Source: Cristatella mucedo
Taxonomy: Eukaryota > Bryozoa > Phylactolaemata > Cristatellidae
DNA length: 64,000 bases
NCBI GenBank assembly: GCA_009760855.2
Contig: WPIO01000012.1
Span: 5,642,501-5,706,500, forward strand
Direction of reading: 5' to 3'
The notes beneath the pieces were generated by a model. The model saw only the letters and a program-made list of their open reading frames with translations, was not told where the DNA came from and searched no databases. Shown here piece after piece: positions 11,398 to 56,670 of this stretch. The position numbers were made by a program, and so were the translations under genes. Position 1 is the stretch's first letter, and each line of letters opens with the position of its first letter.

Positions 11398-12085
11398 CAA
11401 CGGCGCCCGCGCGTGCATTTCGTGCTGGCGTTCCATTGTTGGAGTCGCTGACGAAACCGTTGCTCAAACCAAGCTATTTCCCGGCGCTCTCCATCTGCTC
11501 GGCGGCAGCGCCTGTCTGGCTGGCTGAATCGACGCCGTACGACGGACGAGCCGCGTCGCAGGGGGGAAGAGCAGGTGGGCTGCCCGCGGGCGCTCGACTC
11601 ACCCCATGCTACTCCGCGCCCGAGGCCGGCCGTCGGGTGAGAAACTGAACGGCGAAGTCAGTCCGCGCTCGCGCCGCCGACCAACTAGCGGCGCGAGCTC
11701 GCGCCTCGCGAGAGCCGACGTTCATTCGGCTCCGTACGACGTAGGCAGCCGCCGCCGCACTGCGGCGCAGGCGGACGCAGTGTGCAGTCAACAGCGGCTG
11801 GCGCCGCACGCTCGCCCCCGGGCGCGCCTCGGCAGCGCGCGCCATGACGGAGAATCGCAGGGCTGGCTGCTGGCTTCGGTCGTCCGTAGCTTCGAGCGAA
11901 CGCCCATCCTAAGCGAGCAACTGTAAATGTCACGGGCGACGCGGCCGGCCGCACGCACCACCACAGGTACGTTACGGCCCCGGTGGCGCTCAGCGGGCCG
12001 CGTGCGCCGGGCTACCGCCGGCCTTAGCGCGGCGTCTGAGAATCTTCCTCGAGTGCCTCGGCGACGCCGGGCGTCCCTTCCGTCC
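11398..12085. other. GC- and CpG-rich island
   Basis: About 700 bp is far richer in G+C and CpG than the flanks, giving overlapping open frames in several registers with Arg/Ala-rich, low-information products. I do not call any of these frames a gene. One possible first exon is ATG at 11927 followed by a CACAG/GTACGT donor at about 11968, but it encodes only MSRATRPAARTTT. The island could be a promoter or first exon for the orphan membrane-protein exon 2.5 kb downstream; this is inference. Confidence 0.4.
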
Positions 12086-14446
12086 TTTAAGTAACTCTTG
12101 GCACGTCTATGCTCCAATCTACACATAAAAAACTGCACACCAGCTATAGCCGCATTTCGCGTTCATATTTCTGTGACGTTCACCTCCTCCTTTCCCAGCG
12201 TTCGTCCCGTTCTTCGACCATTATCGAAGATTCGACGTTATCGAAGACATGTCGGTCGCTATTAACTATTTTCACAGCTCCTCCTGTGCTCGATTTACGA
12301 GCACAGCCGACTCGTGCAATAACATTTACGGATAATCCGTGTCGACCTACTTAGTAGGTGCATGCAATGTACCCTGTATTGCCATGCTTTATTCGACGCC
12401 ATTCCAATTGAAGCAAGCGACATCAGTAGCAGACGGCGATCATGTCAACACTGAGTAGCTACTCGCCATTAGGGCCTCGGTCCGCTGTCCTGTACATGAG
12501 CCCGTTACCACGCGGACACTGACTATCACGCACTGACTACCTATAAAAAATCTATCAATAATAATAATGATAATACGTCTATCTATAATGCCGTCGTGCA
12601 GATTCCTCGGATTAACTTAGCTTGTTCAGATAGAGCTACTTTAGACGAGAAACCAACTATCTGACATCCGACACCGAAATTCCATCTCGAGTATTGTGGG
12701 AGTACGATTTGAAGCTGCATTGGCTCCTGGCTATGCGAACGAGCCGGTGGAGGGGCACACTGCCCGGCTCTGGACTCAGAGAGAAGTGGGCAAGCGCAGG
12801 AAGTAGCAGCAGAAGAAGCACCACGCAGTCAATGTAAAATGACTTAGTTTACCAGGTCATGAGCGTTAAATTCTTGCATTCTATGACGTTCTAGTGGCAA
12901 TAAATTGGAGACCCGCGTAAGACTGCTAACAGTACGGACAACACGGAACTGTTCGAACAGTACGTACCAAATAGTAGCGGTCAAGGACGGATTGAAAATG
13001 GAGTTAAAGAAGCGACAGCTGGAGAACGGACTGCGTTGCTGCTTTAAGCAACGTTTCGAAAATGAGCTCCGCAATGAGGCGCCCCAAGGGGAACTCACCA
13101 ATTGTCTTTTAAACGTAGCCAACTCAGTCTACATAACGCACTGTACTCTGAGAGCCCGATGTCATCCAATAGAGACAGGCACCGGTGGTATGGTTACGCC
13201 GGATCATATGCAATCATAAAGTCATATGCAATCAAAAAAGGAGCTTCTCGAGCAGGATTTCTTTCGTTGCTCCTTGGCATGCAGTGGATTGCGGTGGAAT
13301 GCGGGAGAATGCGGTGGGTTTCGGTATTGGCCTGGGCCACTGCAATCTTATTTCAGTGGATTTCGTTAGAACGCGTGAGAAATATTTTCTGGGTACATTG
13401 TGCGTGTAGCGTAGTTTGATATTCCAGACTTTTTGGAGTTGTTCGCAGCAGATTTGGGGTGGATTTGACGAGAACTAGAATGGATTTAGGTGGATTGCGG
13501 TACAGGCATCCGGCGTCAAAGCTCATTTGCATAAATGCGCGTGAGCGAAGCGACATGAAATTTTGTGGACAGATAAATTCGAACGTGTACTACAATATCA
13601 GCACAAAATTTGAGCTCGGCAAAGCTTACGTCTGGTCGTTGCTAGCCTAATTTGAGTGGAATGTGGTGGATTGCGGGGGGGGGGGGGATTGAGGTAATTC
13701 GTCGAACCGACGTGGCGTGGACACAGGCCAGAAACCCACTGGTGAACAGAAGGTGGATTCACCATCAGGGTCGGCCGGTGCACAGCTGCGGTCCGCCTCG
13801 GATGAATCATCGGGGTCGGCCAGTGCACAGCCGGGCTAGAGAAGGGGGGAGTCGAGTGGGTGAAAGGGGCGAAGGGAGTCGTGCTAGCATCCCTCTGCTC
13901 CGTGGGTCGTGTAATATATTGTTGGTGTTGGTCATCGGCTGGCTCTCTGAGTGCTTGAACCAAACAACACTACACTAAAGCAAAATTATAAACACTTAGC
14001 GATGAGGAGGCTAATGTAAATAGCACGCGATCTTACTTTGCTGGGGCTGTAGATGGTGCTTTGCGATAGCGACCCTGAATCGTGATATTAGACCACAATT
14101 TATTAGACTGTGGTTACCCGATTATCTTCAGTTATCTTCAGCATAATAATACCTTCTTTGTGAATTCTACTCGTATGATTCGTTTACCCGCAAAGAAAAT
14201 TCATCTCTGCGAATGTGCATGGATGTGTTTCTAAACGTTACGTAATGCCTGCTTGTGGAGCTACATGACCTCATTTGTGGCATTTTCATCGCAGAAAACG
14301 ACTGCATTTTGGCTGTGTAGGTGACTTTTCTTAAATTGGAGCGCTTAAAAGCCATGCCGATTACCAATTCACTACTGTCCCCGTAAACCGAGACGCGCGC
14401 ATCCGCGGCTCGATTAAAGCATGCGCTTTCACCGCATCGATTCACT
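12086..14446. other. Intergenic, with a G-rich repeated motif at 13270-13690
   Basis: Motifs of the type GTGGATTGCGG and GTGGAATGCGG recur at about 13285, 13490 and 13655, the last next to a 12-base poly(G). No protein or known element is recognised. Frames at 12905-13219 and 13652-13978 are open but have no identifiable domain. Confidence 0.45.
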
Positions 14447-15052
14447 GTGCAGCTACTCTCCTACCACATTCTCTGGTGCTCTGTCCTTTGCATAGCATTT
14501 CCGTCTACTGTTGCCGCTGGCAGCGCCGAAGGTGACGCGTCGACAGCCTGGTGGGTGTACGTACTGGCCACCGTTGGCAGCCTGGTGGTGGTCGGAGGAT
14601 GCTGCGGCATCTTCGTCTACAGCCAGCGTCGCAAGATGGCGATACTGAGGGAAAGAATAGCGCAGAAGAAAGCCATGACTTCGGCAAAAAGCAAAACCTC
14701 CGCCGCAATTGCTGACGACGCCGACAAGGAGGATCGGCGTGGCCGTGGCAGCAGCACCGAGACGCCAGCGCCCGGTGACGTCAAGAGAGCTCGCCGGTCC
14801 ACGCGGAGCCCCATCGGCAGCTTGCGTCGGCGCCGGAACACGAGTGACTCGCTCGCGTCGCGGTCCAGCTCTCCGCGTGTGCGCGCGCACCTGTCGCCCG
14901 ACGCACGGCTCAGCCGCCGAGAGCGCTGGGCGCGCCACTCCGGCAGGCTGAGGCCGAGCCGCCGCGAGCGGGCCAAATCCGCCTCGTCGCAGCGGCCTTC
15001 GCTAGCGACCAAGATCGGTCAGCGGCGGCCTCGAGCGCAGAGCGTACTCTGA
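14447..15052 (+). CDS. Orphan open frame: single-pass membrane protein with Arg/Ser-rich tail
   Basis: An open frame of about 200 codons, much richer in GC than its flanks, ends at TGA 15050-15052. It encodes a hydrophobic start (HILWCSVLCIAFPSTVAAG) that resembles a signal peptide, then a short acidic stretch and a strong transmembrane segment (WWVYVLATVGSLVVVGGC). A positive stop-transfer (SQRRK) and a long basic, serine-rich cytoplasmic-type tail (RRSTRSPIGSLRRRR and similar) follow. No ATG in this frame precedes the hydrophobic start before the TAA near 14385, so if real it is a downstream, probably terminal, exon. Candidate acceptors are CACTGTGCAG (ends 14451) and GCTGGCAG (ends 14522). 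No family is recognised and no poly(A) signal was found close by. The frame could be a by-product of GC-rich DNA. Confidence 0.4.
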   Translation: MQLLSYHILWCSVLCIAFPSTVAAGSAEGDASTAWWVYVLATVGSLVVVGGCCGIFVYSQRRKMAILRERIAQKKAMTSAKSKTSAAIADDADKEDRRGRGSSTETPAPGDVKRARRSTRSPIGSLRRRRNTSDSLASRSSSPRVRAHLSPDARLSRRERWARHSGRLRPSRRERAKSASSQRPSLATKIGQRRPRAQSVL

Positions 15053-15473
15053 CTCATGGCCGCCAACGTGAAACCGGCTCCACCCCCTGCCGCCGCCGCC
15101 GTTCGCTTACCCACACATCCGGCTCTTGGCTCGCGTGTCTGAAGGAGACGTGCTGTGGGGGCTCAGCTCTTGAATGACGGCGGCCGATGTACGGACGTTG
15201 CCGAGCCGCCGACGCTGGTTGAACTGGACTAGTACGAAAGTACCTTATTCAAAATCGGGCAAGCGAGCTGGATGTTGACGCGCCGCTCTTTTTTATGCGC
15301 CTCTTTTTTATATCCGTTGCTCGCCGGACGAGCAGCCTATTTTGCCTGTATGCTGCCTAGCCGGCTCGAGGAAGTCACGAAGCGGCGGCGGCATCAAAAC
15401 TGCCGATCGAACGGGTGCGTAGATCTAGGTGGTTTCTCTCTGCCGTTTATCAAACTGTCAAGCCTAAGAAAAG

Positions 15474-15632
15474 GTTAGCTGATTCAACCAACAGTCTCGT
15501 TTGTATAGCAGCAGAAGAGCGTTGGAGGCTACCACGGCCGCACTCAGTGGGCAAGGATTGCCCGCTGCAGCGCTCGAGCCCACGTGACCTGGGTTGCTAA
15601 GTGCGAGCGCCTTACCTCCTGGCCCTAAGCAA
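15474..15632 (-). mobile_element. SINE-1, diverged copy
   Basis: TTAGCTGATTCAACCAACAG, GTATAGCAGCAGAAGAGC, GTGGGCAAGGATTGCCCGCT and a decayed B box (CGAGCCCACG). The head ends near 15632. Confidence 0.7.
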
Positions 15633-18200
15633 AGCAGGACCGACAGTAGCAAGACGCTCGGGTGTGCACAGTGCGATCGGAAGCCCCGGCGGCTTTCGTA
15701 TCGCGACTTGAAAGAAGGCAGAGCACGTCGTGATGACTTCGGCCAATCACTGAGATCGAGCTCTTTGATGCCGGAGACGCCCTAGGATCGTGTCGCTCGG
15801 TCGGTCGATGCGATTGCCCACGCTGACCTCTGGGCGTGAGTGCATTCAAGCTAAGTTGAAGCCTTTAAGTGAAGGCTTTAAGATGACCACTCGGGCGCTG
15901 ATTTCTCTCCGCTCACTCACCGCAGACGCCGCTAAAGGCTTTGCTTGCAGCCAAGTGGCCAAGGTGATGAAGTTGAATGTTGCCGATTTTGGCGACCGAG
16001 CTTGGCCTCCGTTGGGCCAGCATACCTAAGCCCCGGGCAATATCTATGTAGATTTAACCTTATAAAGACGGCGAAGTAGTAGTTCGAATCGCATCATTTC
16101 ACTGTCAAACTTCACCGGTCTTGCAATGCGAATCGTGTACTGGAGATTGGGGATGCTCGAACGACGTTACTCAATCAGATCATGCGGTCGACGCACTACA
16201 CCCAGTCTATCAGATTAGATACCACCCCTAGCGAAAATAATGGATGGAAGCCAAAATGGTGAGAAGTAATGGCTAAAATGTAAGGTTGTCATAAGCAATT
16301 TTTTGTGAGTCGGATAGTAAAGTTCGGTCGAATCCACTCGTTTTTGCATAAGTTTGGCGGCTTTCCATGTAAACAAGGCAACAGGAGAAGCTAATTCAGG
16401 CCATTTGCATATGGCTAATACTGCCTTGCAGTCATTTTGTCCTGTGTGCTGCTCGCTTTCTTTAAGCTAACCAGTGATAAACTCGAACTGCTTCTCGTAG
16501 CATATCAAACACTAGGCTGGAATACGTGGCTTTGCACTCATAATTAATGGTGGTTCGGTAGTGCGACCTTCATTTAGAGGTCCTTGTAATTGAAACTTGC
16601 ATTTGAAAGATCGCCTCCCCAACTAGTCCTTACGTTTGATGTAAAACCAGTATTAGGAGCTAGAAATTCGCTTGCTAAATATGTTACTGCGTTCTTTCAT
16701 TTCTTCTAGGCCGGCATACCACAACTCACTACTGGCAGGATGTCAACGATCCCTCTCCAGTTGGCTGCGGTTATGCTCAATAGGTTGGCTTTTTAATCCA
16801 GGAAATATATGCATTCCATTTTCTGCAGAAATTGTGATAGCAAGTGCTTCCTTTCCTAAAAGTAAGAGCTATATCGATCAACGTATGTAGGTAGAACACT
16901 AGTTCTTACTCTGACCAACACGGTCCAACAAGGCTTGATTCCTTCATACCAATCGGAACTGCTGTATCCGTGTAAACTTCTGCTACCCTAAAGTCCTTTC
17001 GAAAAATAAATATGGTTTACTTGCAGATAAAGACTGCTGCGACCAAAAGTTTTATCTCTTGAATCCCAGATTGTGAAACTCACTTCTACAATGCATTCCT
17101 GGTGTCATTTTCCTGCTACCGGCCCAGGACAATTATTTCCAGCCGTCTTGAAATGCTCTTGTCATGCTACTTACTCCCGAGTCAGTCCTGGCTCAACCAG
17201 GCTTCTCACTTTTCTTTCGTTGCGTTAGATGAGATTTACTGGCAAGCCTTCGAGTTCGCTACAGAAAACTCCACTGAAACATCCGCTTACTATTGGCCTT
17301 TTGGGAAGACGCAGATATCAACACATTATAGCCCCTTAGTAGTAAGAGGACGTATGTTAAGTCAGCGATAAATAACAGAACTCTCAAAAAAAAATGTATT
17401 TACAGTATGTGTCTTCGTACCTAAAATAATTCAGCATAGGAAGCAGGAAAAACTTATAGGTTAGAGTAGGTGCAGAGAAAACTCGCATTACTTAAATATA
17501 CAAATGTGCCCACAAACGCAGACCTTCGTGTTGGCAGTGAACCACTGCTTAGTGGAAATTGCTGGCCTGGCACTCGTCACTGATAGCTAGCACTATTCAT
17601 TATTGGGTAGCTTTCACCTGACTGAGCAGAACCGGGCGACCGCCAGGTCAGCTGCATCGGTGTGTGGGCTGGCGAAGAGGATTATAGAAGAGGGTTATAA
17701 CGGGCTGGCTTCAGCCGACCGCCACCAGTCTCGTGAAAGCCACTGCGAATCTGCTGCTCGAGGCTTAGTTATTTAATTCTGCAAAAAATTGTGTTCAGAG
17801 TGTATCAGCCAAATTTCGCGACATTACACTCGTGCATTCTCGAGAAAACGGGACTGCTGGGTCAGCCTTTCCGAAAGCCAGCACCGCCATTCTGCAGGGC
17901 TTAATATAGATCACTGTAAAATCGCATTATACGGATCCTTGAAGCTAATGCCTCCACCATACCAACGGTATTTGACCACGACTTAGCACTTGTACTACCC
18001 AGTGCGTTTGTACACATGACGAGGCAAACACATGTTAAGCTAATTCAGGCAGTGTATTCATGACTGTACAAAAAGACTTAAGGCCTTACAGTGAAAGACG
18101 AGCCTTATCAACAACAAAACACAAAGAAATTAGAGGCTAGACATATAGCATATGTTTCTTTCCACATATTAACCTACAACTTAAGCCAGGGCATCAGCAG
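15633..18200. other. Intergenic region downstream of HSPA4
   Basis: No exon was recognised. Short frames (15790-16029, 17102-17371) lack motifs. The 3' UTR and poly(A) site of HSPA4 must lie below 18398; an ATTAAA on the minus strand near 17768 is possible but weak. Confidence 0.45.
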
Positions 18201-18397
18201 CACTCGATACAACTGGATCCTCATAACCATACAACAGAACTTCAATTACACATGCAGCCTTTTGTAGGTCAGCACATACACGTAGACATCTGGGTTACAT
18301 CGCTGTTCCCACGGTACTCGACGAAACAGCTGACCGACCAATCATGTTTGGCTTCTATCTTTTATAAACAGTCAAGTCAACGTATCTCGAATATAAC

Positions 18398-37589
<19,192 letters not shown>

Positions 37590-37741
37590 AGGTCGTGAAT
37601 GCCGGCTATTTGCGATTGAATGGCGTGGTTACAACGCCTTGTTATCGCAAAATTTGCTTACTAAATATCAAGGTGTTATTTTTATTTAATCTTTCTGCAA
37701 CAATCAGTTAGCTGATAAGAAGTAGCGTGCAATATTTTTGC

Positions 37742-37778
37742 TTACGTCACCCAGCGGCAGTTTGAAAGTGCCGGAAGT
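37742..37778. promoter_or_regulatory. CRE, CHR and ETS motif cluster
   Basis: Within 37 bp lie TTACGTCA, TTTGAA and CCGGAAGT, ending 32 bp before the PLK4 start codon. A CHR-type hexamer next to a promoter fits PLK4's known cell-cycle-regulated expression in animals, but a six-base match can arise by chance. Confidence 0.4.
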
Positions 37779-37810
37779 ACGTTTTGGCTTAGTTACTTTG
37801 CGGCCGCCCC

Positions 37811-52013
<14,203 letters not shown>

Positions 52014-52945
52014 TAAAAGTGTTTTTTTTAATCTAGTTCAGACAATCTTAATGCAAACGTGGCACCAGCCACCACCATCCCCCAAATCTGCTATGTATGA
52101 TCATCTCTGTGCTCGTAATGTATTACCTTTTTTGGGCTAGCATAATTTATTGTAGTTAGCACACCAAGTATTAGCATCTGTGCTAGACATGTCGAGTCTT
52201 GTTAACCACAAAACTTGGCGATTTGTAGCTGGAATCAGTAGCTCCAAAATGCATGCTTCAGACAGTGCAGCATCTGTGAATTGTAAATGCACGCAAGATA
52301 TCCGGAAATTTTTTCCAGCCATGACTTATCTAGTCACCCTTTATCTTTTCAAGAGTTTATAATATAACGCACTCGTGTTTTCCGTGATGAATGATAGCCC
52401 AGTTTGATGCTTTGACAAGCCATCTACTTATTTCTTGGCCTGCTACGAACTCTGCATTGACACCGCATGACATCGACGTATATTTGTGGTTTCCAACTAG
52501 TGGTTCAACCAACAGTATTTATATCAGTGATTGTTGAGGCTGGCACATCTCTTAGATGTAGGATAATCGTTCTCTACTAAAGGCCAAGTGGGTTCGGTCT
52601 GGGTGCATGCTGTAAGTAGTTGTCCCTTGGTCTTATCCGAAGCTAGGAATGGCTGGTTCTGGAGTACTCCGATATATGAGAAAGGTAAGACATGAGATCG
52701 AGACCCTAAGCTGATACTGCAAAGCAGTCGTTCGGCCACTCGAAGGCTCAAGCTATCGTGATGACGTTGTAGCTGCCGATTTTACCCACTACCTGTGGGC
52801 TGGGACCAGTAATTTGCTTAAAGTATGTTGCTGATGCATCAATATTCTAGTTACGAACTAGCTAAGTTTCTCTCGTGTACGGTTTGTGCCATAAGTTTTT
52901 GTTCCACCCCAGAACTAGGGATTTTCGATAGATTCAAAGCTGGAC
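52014..52945 (+). other. Probable PLK4 3' UTR and downstream DNA
   Basis: It follows the PLK4 stop codon. I find no close canonical AATAAA; the nearest on this strand is at 53286, inside the MITE-like element. No coding evidence. Confidence 0.4.
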
Positions 52946-53372
52946 TATCGTATTTTACCGTGTGTAAGCCCCTCTTTTTTCCAAAATTTGGGGCCAGATA
53001 ATGGAGAGGGGACTTCTACGTTTTTGTGCTTCAATATTGCTCTAAACAACGTACCTGCTTTGAATGCATTTGTGGCATTTAAAATGCAATGGACAGAATG
53101 GAAGATGACGCAGTCTGAACAAAGTGAGGACAACAATAGTGGTAACAAAGATTCCACCAAATTTCAATTCTGTGAAAAGAATGAGGAAGATAGAGGGTAT
53201 CGTCACCATTCCCGATGCAGAGGATAGTGATTGTGACATGAATGATTGTTGTGAGTCGTGATATTGTTCAGTTCATTCGGTTAGTGAATAAAGATGTTTT
53301 TTCCTAAACAAATAGCTCAAATGTTTGGGGGCTTATACATCGGAGGTGGCTTATAGACTGTAAAATACGGTA
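52946..53372. mobile_element. Non-autonomous DNA transposon (MITE-like)
   Basis: The left end TATCGTATTTTACCGTGTGT is an imperfect inverted copy of the right end, whose reverse complement is TACCGTATTTTACAGTCTAT; both then continue AAGCC. The terminal inverted repeats are about 28 bp and TA flanks both sides. The 427-bp interior has only short frames (for example 52988-53227), with no recognised domain. An AATAAA at 53286-53291 lies inside. It resembles pogo/Tigger-type miniature elements. Confidence 0.65.
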
Positions 53373-53855
53373 AGTGCATCTGTATTTCAATCAAAAGTGC
53401 AAATAGTAATCGAGAATTACATCTCAAACTCGATGAACAGGCAAATAACACCTCAGTTAAATTAGAATGTGGCGATTTAGCCAAAAGGAAATGTTCTGTT
53501 CCGACACCATTAAGGCAGCAGGCGATACTCTAGGTTAGTAATCGCTACATGCAGGCTAACAAGTGTTAAAAAACATGCATGTAGTTAGTACTGGTTAGGT
53601 TTGAGACTGCCGTCATTCTTCGCCTGCACTAAGCATCACTCTTAGCCTCTCGGTCTTTGCATACGTTCTAGACACTGCAACGCTGGCTTAAAATATATTC
53701 AGCTTTTCAGAATTCCCCTGCAAATACAGTAAAAGCTCGAAAACAGCGTTTACTTTTCAAATATTTGTATACTTCGCCTCAAAGGTTAGATACAAACTTT
53801 CTGGTTGGTCCTTCTCGTGATCACCAAAATTAGGCATGCTAAGCAGTCTTTCAGC

Positions 53856-54118
53856 ATGTGTAGTGTAGTGTGCGCCTGTGGCTGGCTTCTAGGCCGCTGA
53901 TGCATGCCCGCCTTTGGCTGGTGGTCGAGCCTTTGACGTAAGCATGTGGCTCACCACAGAAGAGCTCCATTATCTGTGGTGAGTCGGTCAGCCCCCAGCT
54001 CGTATATGTACCCGCTGAGGGAATAAAGACAGCCTCGTTCACCGCTCACGTTCGACCGCTCGTGTCACCGTGAGACTCCATTAGAACAGCCGCTGCCGGA
54101 GACACTGTCACATAACAG
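53856..54118 (+). mobile_element. Possible solo LTR
   Basis: A 260-bp block starts TGTGTAGTGTAG, contains GGGAATAAAGACAGCCTCGT (poly(A)-signal-like, 54018-54037) followed by a GT/CT-rich stretch, and ends TGTCACATAACA. TG...CA ends and an internal AATAAA are typical of LTRs. No internal gag/pol region or convincing target duplication is seen. Confidence 0.35.
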
Positions 54119-54420
54119 TAGCTAGTCTTTACACCGGTACGATTAGGACAGGCTAGTGTGAGAAAAGGATTCTGGTGCTTAACGTATATTTTGCCAGCGT
54201 CTAGACATCAGCTACTTCATTTAACGTCAATTGCAAGTTTAGCATTTTTCTGACCAGCAAAGCTGAACAGGCCTGTCTTATATTTAGGTTCCAAGTCTCT
54301 GACTCATCAAGAGGGCAAAAGACACAAAACTGAAAATATGAACACCAGTTTGCTTGGTATCGAATTCCTTTCCAAAGCACTGCCATATGTGAAGCATGCA
54401 AACCAGAAGGGAAACTAAGC

Positions 54421-55215
54421 ACAGTCGTACCTCGGCTTACGAGTTTAATTCGTCCCGTGCCGGAGCTCGTAACTCAAATTACTCGTATGTCAAGTCAATT
54501 TTCCCCATTGAAATGCCATTAATCCGTTTTGGACAGCCTAAAAAATACTGCGATTTTTTCAGGTTTTTAAATTAAAAAATGTATTCATAAATAACGAATG
54601 TTGTTTTAAAAACGAGACAATGGAATGTCTTGCCATAAACGGGTTTTTATTAACCCTAACGTACAGGCATAACTTGGAGATCGGATGACTTGAAGATGCT
54701 AATAGAGTTAGGGGAGAAAGGCTGAAATGAATATCTGAATCTTATTCGCCGATTTTGCCCGGCTTTCCTCGCTTTCAGTTTATTGGCTGGGCCTTTATGC
54801 GAACGCGCCGATTGTTATCATGTGTGCGATAAACTATCACACGATGATATTGCCTAAATAGAGTACAGTACGTACTTAGCTGTTCCTGCCGTAGTCCTGT
54901 GATTTTATGCACCCAAGCACCACGATGGCTCGCTCGAGTTGTCTGGGAGCGAACTAACAGTCTTGCGCTTGGCGTCACACCCGGATCGTAGGGCAGCGTC
55001 TTGAAAAAACAGTTGTTCGCTGCCCCACCCTTATTGGTCTGGGTAACCACACGCAGTGTGACGTTCGCTGCGGCAACTAGCAGTGGAGTATCTGAAACTG
55101 GCTCGTTACTCGAATTTTAGCTCTCCGCTCAAAGCGAGAATTCGGCCGAGAGACAGCTCGAATCTCGAAACATTCGTATGTCGAGACTCGTAAGCCGATA
55201 TATCACTCTACTGCC
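54421..55215. mobile_element. Non-autonomous DNA transposon with long subterminal inverted repeats
   Basis: The left end reads CAGTCGTACCTCGGCTTACG AG. The right end, reverse-complemented, reads CAGTAGAGTGATATATCGGC TTACGAG. Motifs such as CTCGTATGTCAAG recur near both ends. No transposase frame is seen in the roughly 795-bp interior. TIR style (CAGT..CGGCTTACGAG) is compatible with a pogo/Tigger or related superfamily; the target-site duplication is unclear. Confidence 0.6.
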
Positions 55216-56104
55216 AAAGTGCACGGGTGTCGTCGCCCATCCCCGCCACAAGTCAAAGGGTAAGCTCGGTGCAGCCGGGGCGACTTCTACATCTGGCCGC
55301 ACCACAATGCAACCGCCCGGGCTAATTAACGGTACTTGGGTTCCTAGCGTCAGACAATTAAGGTGAATAGTGCTCGCGGCAGTTCTTAATAGCGGATGTT
55401 TTTTTCTGACAGTGGAGGGCCACCCCACCAAAACAAGCCTTCCGGTAGGATTCTGCCTTCGCAGTCATTTGTGTCTTTGTAAATAAAAACCCTTACTTTA
55501 AGTGCGGAAAGGACACTCAGCTAACGCAATCGCGCGAAAGCTTTGGCAATCATCCACGACGGTCAATGTCCTTCTAGAAGACGCGGAGTTTGCAAAAATC
55601 AGCGGGACTTCGCTAATTACCCTAGGGTGGCCGCACCAATGCACAATGAAGCCCAAAATAAGCACGATCGGCGCTCTGCACTTAGCAATTCCAATCCCGG
55701 GCATTGTAATGAGGATACGGTCAGTCAGTCACGGTGCAATAAAGCCCAGCAAACTAAAGCAAAATCCTTCCGAAAGCCTAATTTTCCAGACAGAGCGAAC
55801 TCGTAATCTGATTGCACGTGACAAGATATATATAATCGTATTTAGTACTTACGCCTGTTAACAGAGCAGAGTTCTGGAAGTCAGAACGACGGCATCCAGT
55901 CTAAGTTAATGGCGCCGTTCCGGACATGACTGGGCATTGACTTATCATATGCCGAAGATCGGGGTGGAGCACTCTAAAAAGGCTTTGCGCACACGATTGC
56001 GTGGCTTGGAGTGCTTTTAAAAGGATATGACAATTTAAAGCTTTTGCTGGTCAGTGTTTTTGAGGAAATGAACCAACGCATTTTTGATAGCCACCCGAAT
56101 TTGG
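55216..56104. other. Intergenic, nothing recognised
   Basis: A frame at 55502-55861 (119 codons) is open but has no recognisable motif or splice context, so I leave it uncalled. Confidence 0.4.
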
Positions 56105-56670
56105 CTAGGTTATCACTTGCATTATCCCGTCCAGACTTCTGTAACTCACTACTCGCAGCTTGCGCAATGCAAGAAGCTTAGAGAATCGGTGCACAACTCT
56201 GCAGCTAGGCATGTCTGTCGTGAACGTGGCAACTATCGCATGACCATTTCTCGCCGACCAGCACTGACTGGCTCTCCATTTAGTAGCTTTATTGACTTTC
56301 AAGATTCTCACAATCGCTTTTAGGTCCCGTAATTACTTTACTCTAGCTTACCTATCGACAGAACGTCGTCATCAGGCCACGCATCTTTGCTGAATTACCA
56401 GCCTAAATCCTTTGTACATCGTGCACGCTCCCAATTGCCCGGAATTCATTACCGGCTGATATCAAGACATCCCATGACTCGACGATATTTAATACAAGCT
56501 TAATTCACAAGTTCCTCACAGCAGTTACTCTGTCCAAGTGAATTATCCTTTGTGTGCAAACGCATATGGACGCTGCGCAAGTTATTACTGGCAGACATGC
56601 TTCCTTTCCATTTGATGTAAAGTGCCTAGAAAGAGATTTCGGTCGCTTAGGGCACTGAGCAGAGTAAAAT
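56105..56670 (+). mobile_element. Strongly degraded LINE family A copy
   Basis: Recognisable islands: CCAGACTTCTGTAACTCACT, AACTCTGCAGCTAGGCATGT, TTTCTCGCCGACCAGCACTG and the tail AAAGTGCCTAGAAAGAGATT. It has the same gene order as the best copy but many deletions. Confidence 0.65.

Noticed and set aside
11606-12138. Overlapping 78-116-codon frames on both strands
   Set aside because: GC-rich DNA lowers stop frequency; no frame shows a motif, and several registers are open at once.
53286-53291. Definite PLK4 poly(A) site
   Set aside because: It is a possible signal but lies inside a mobile element 1.3 kb from the stop; without transcript data it is only a candidate.
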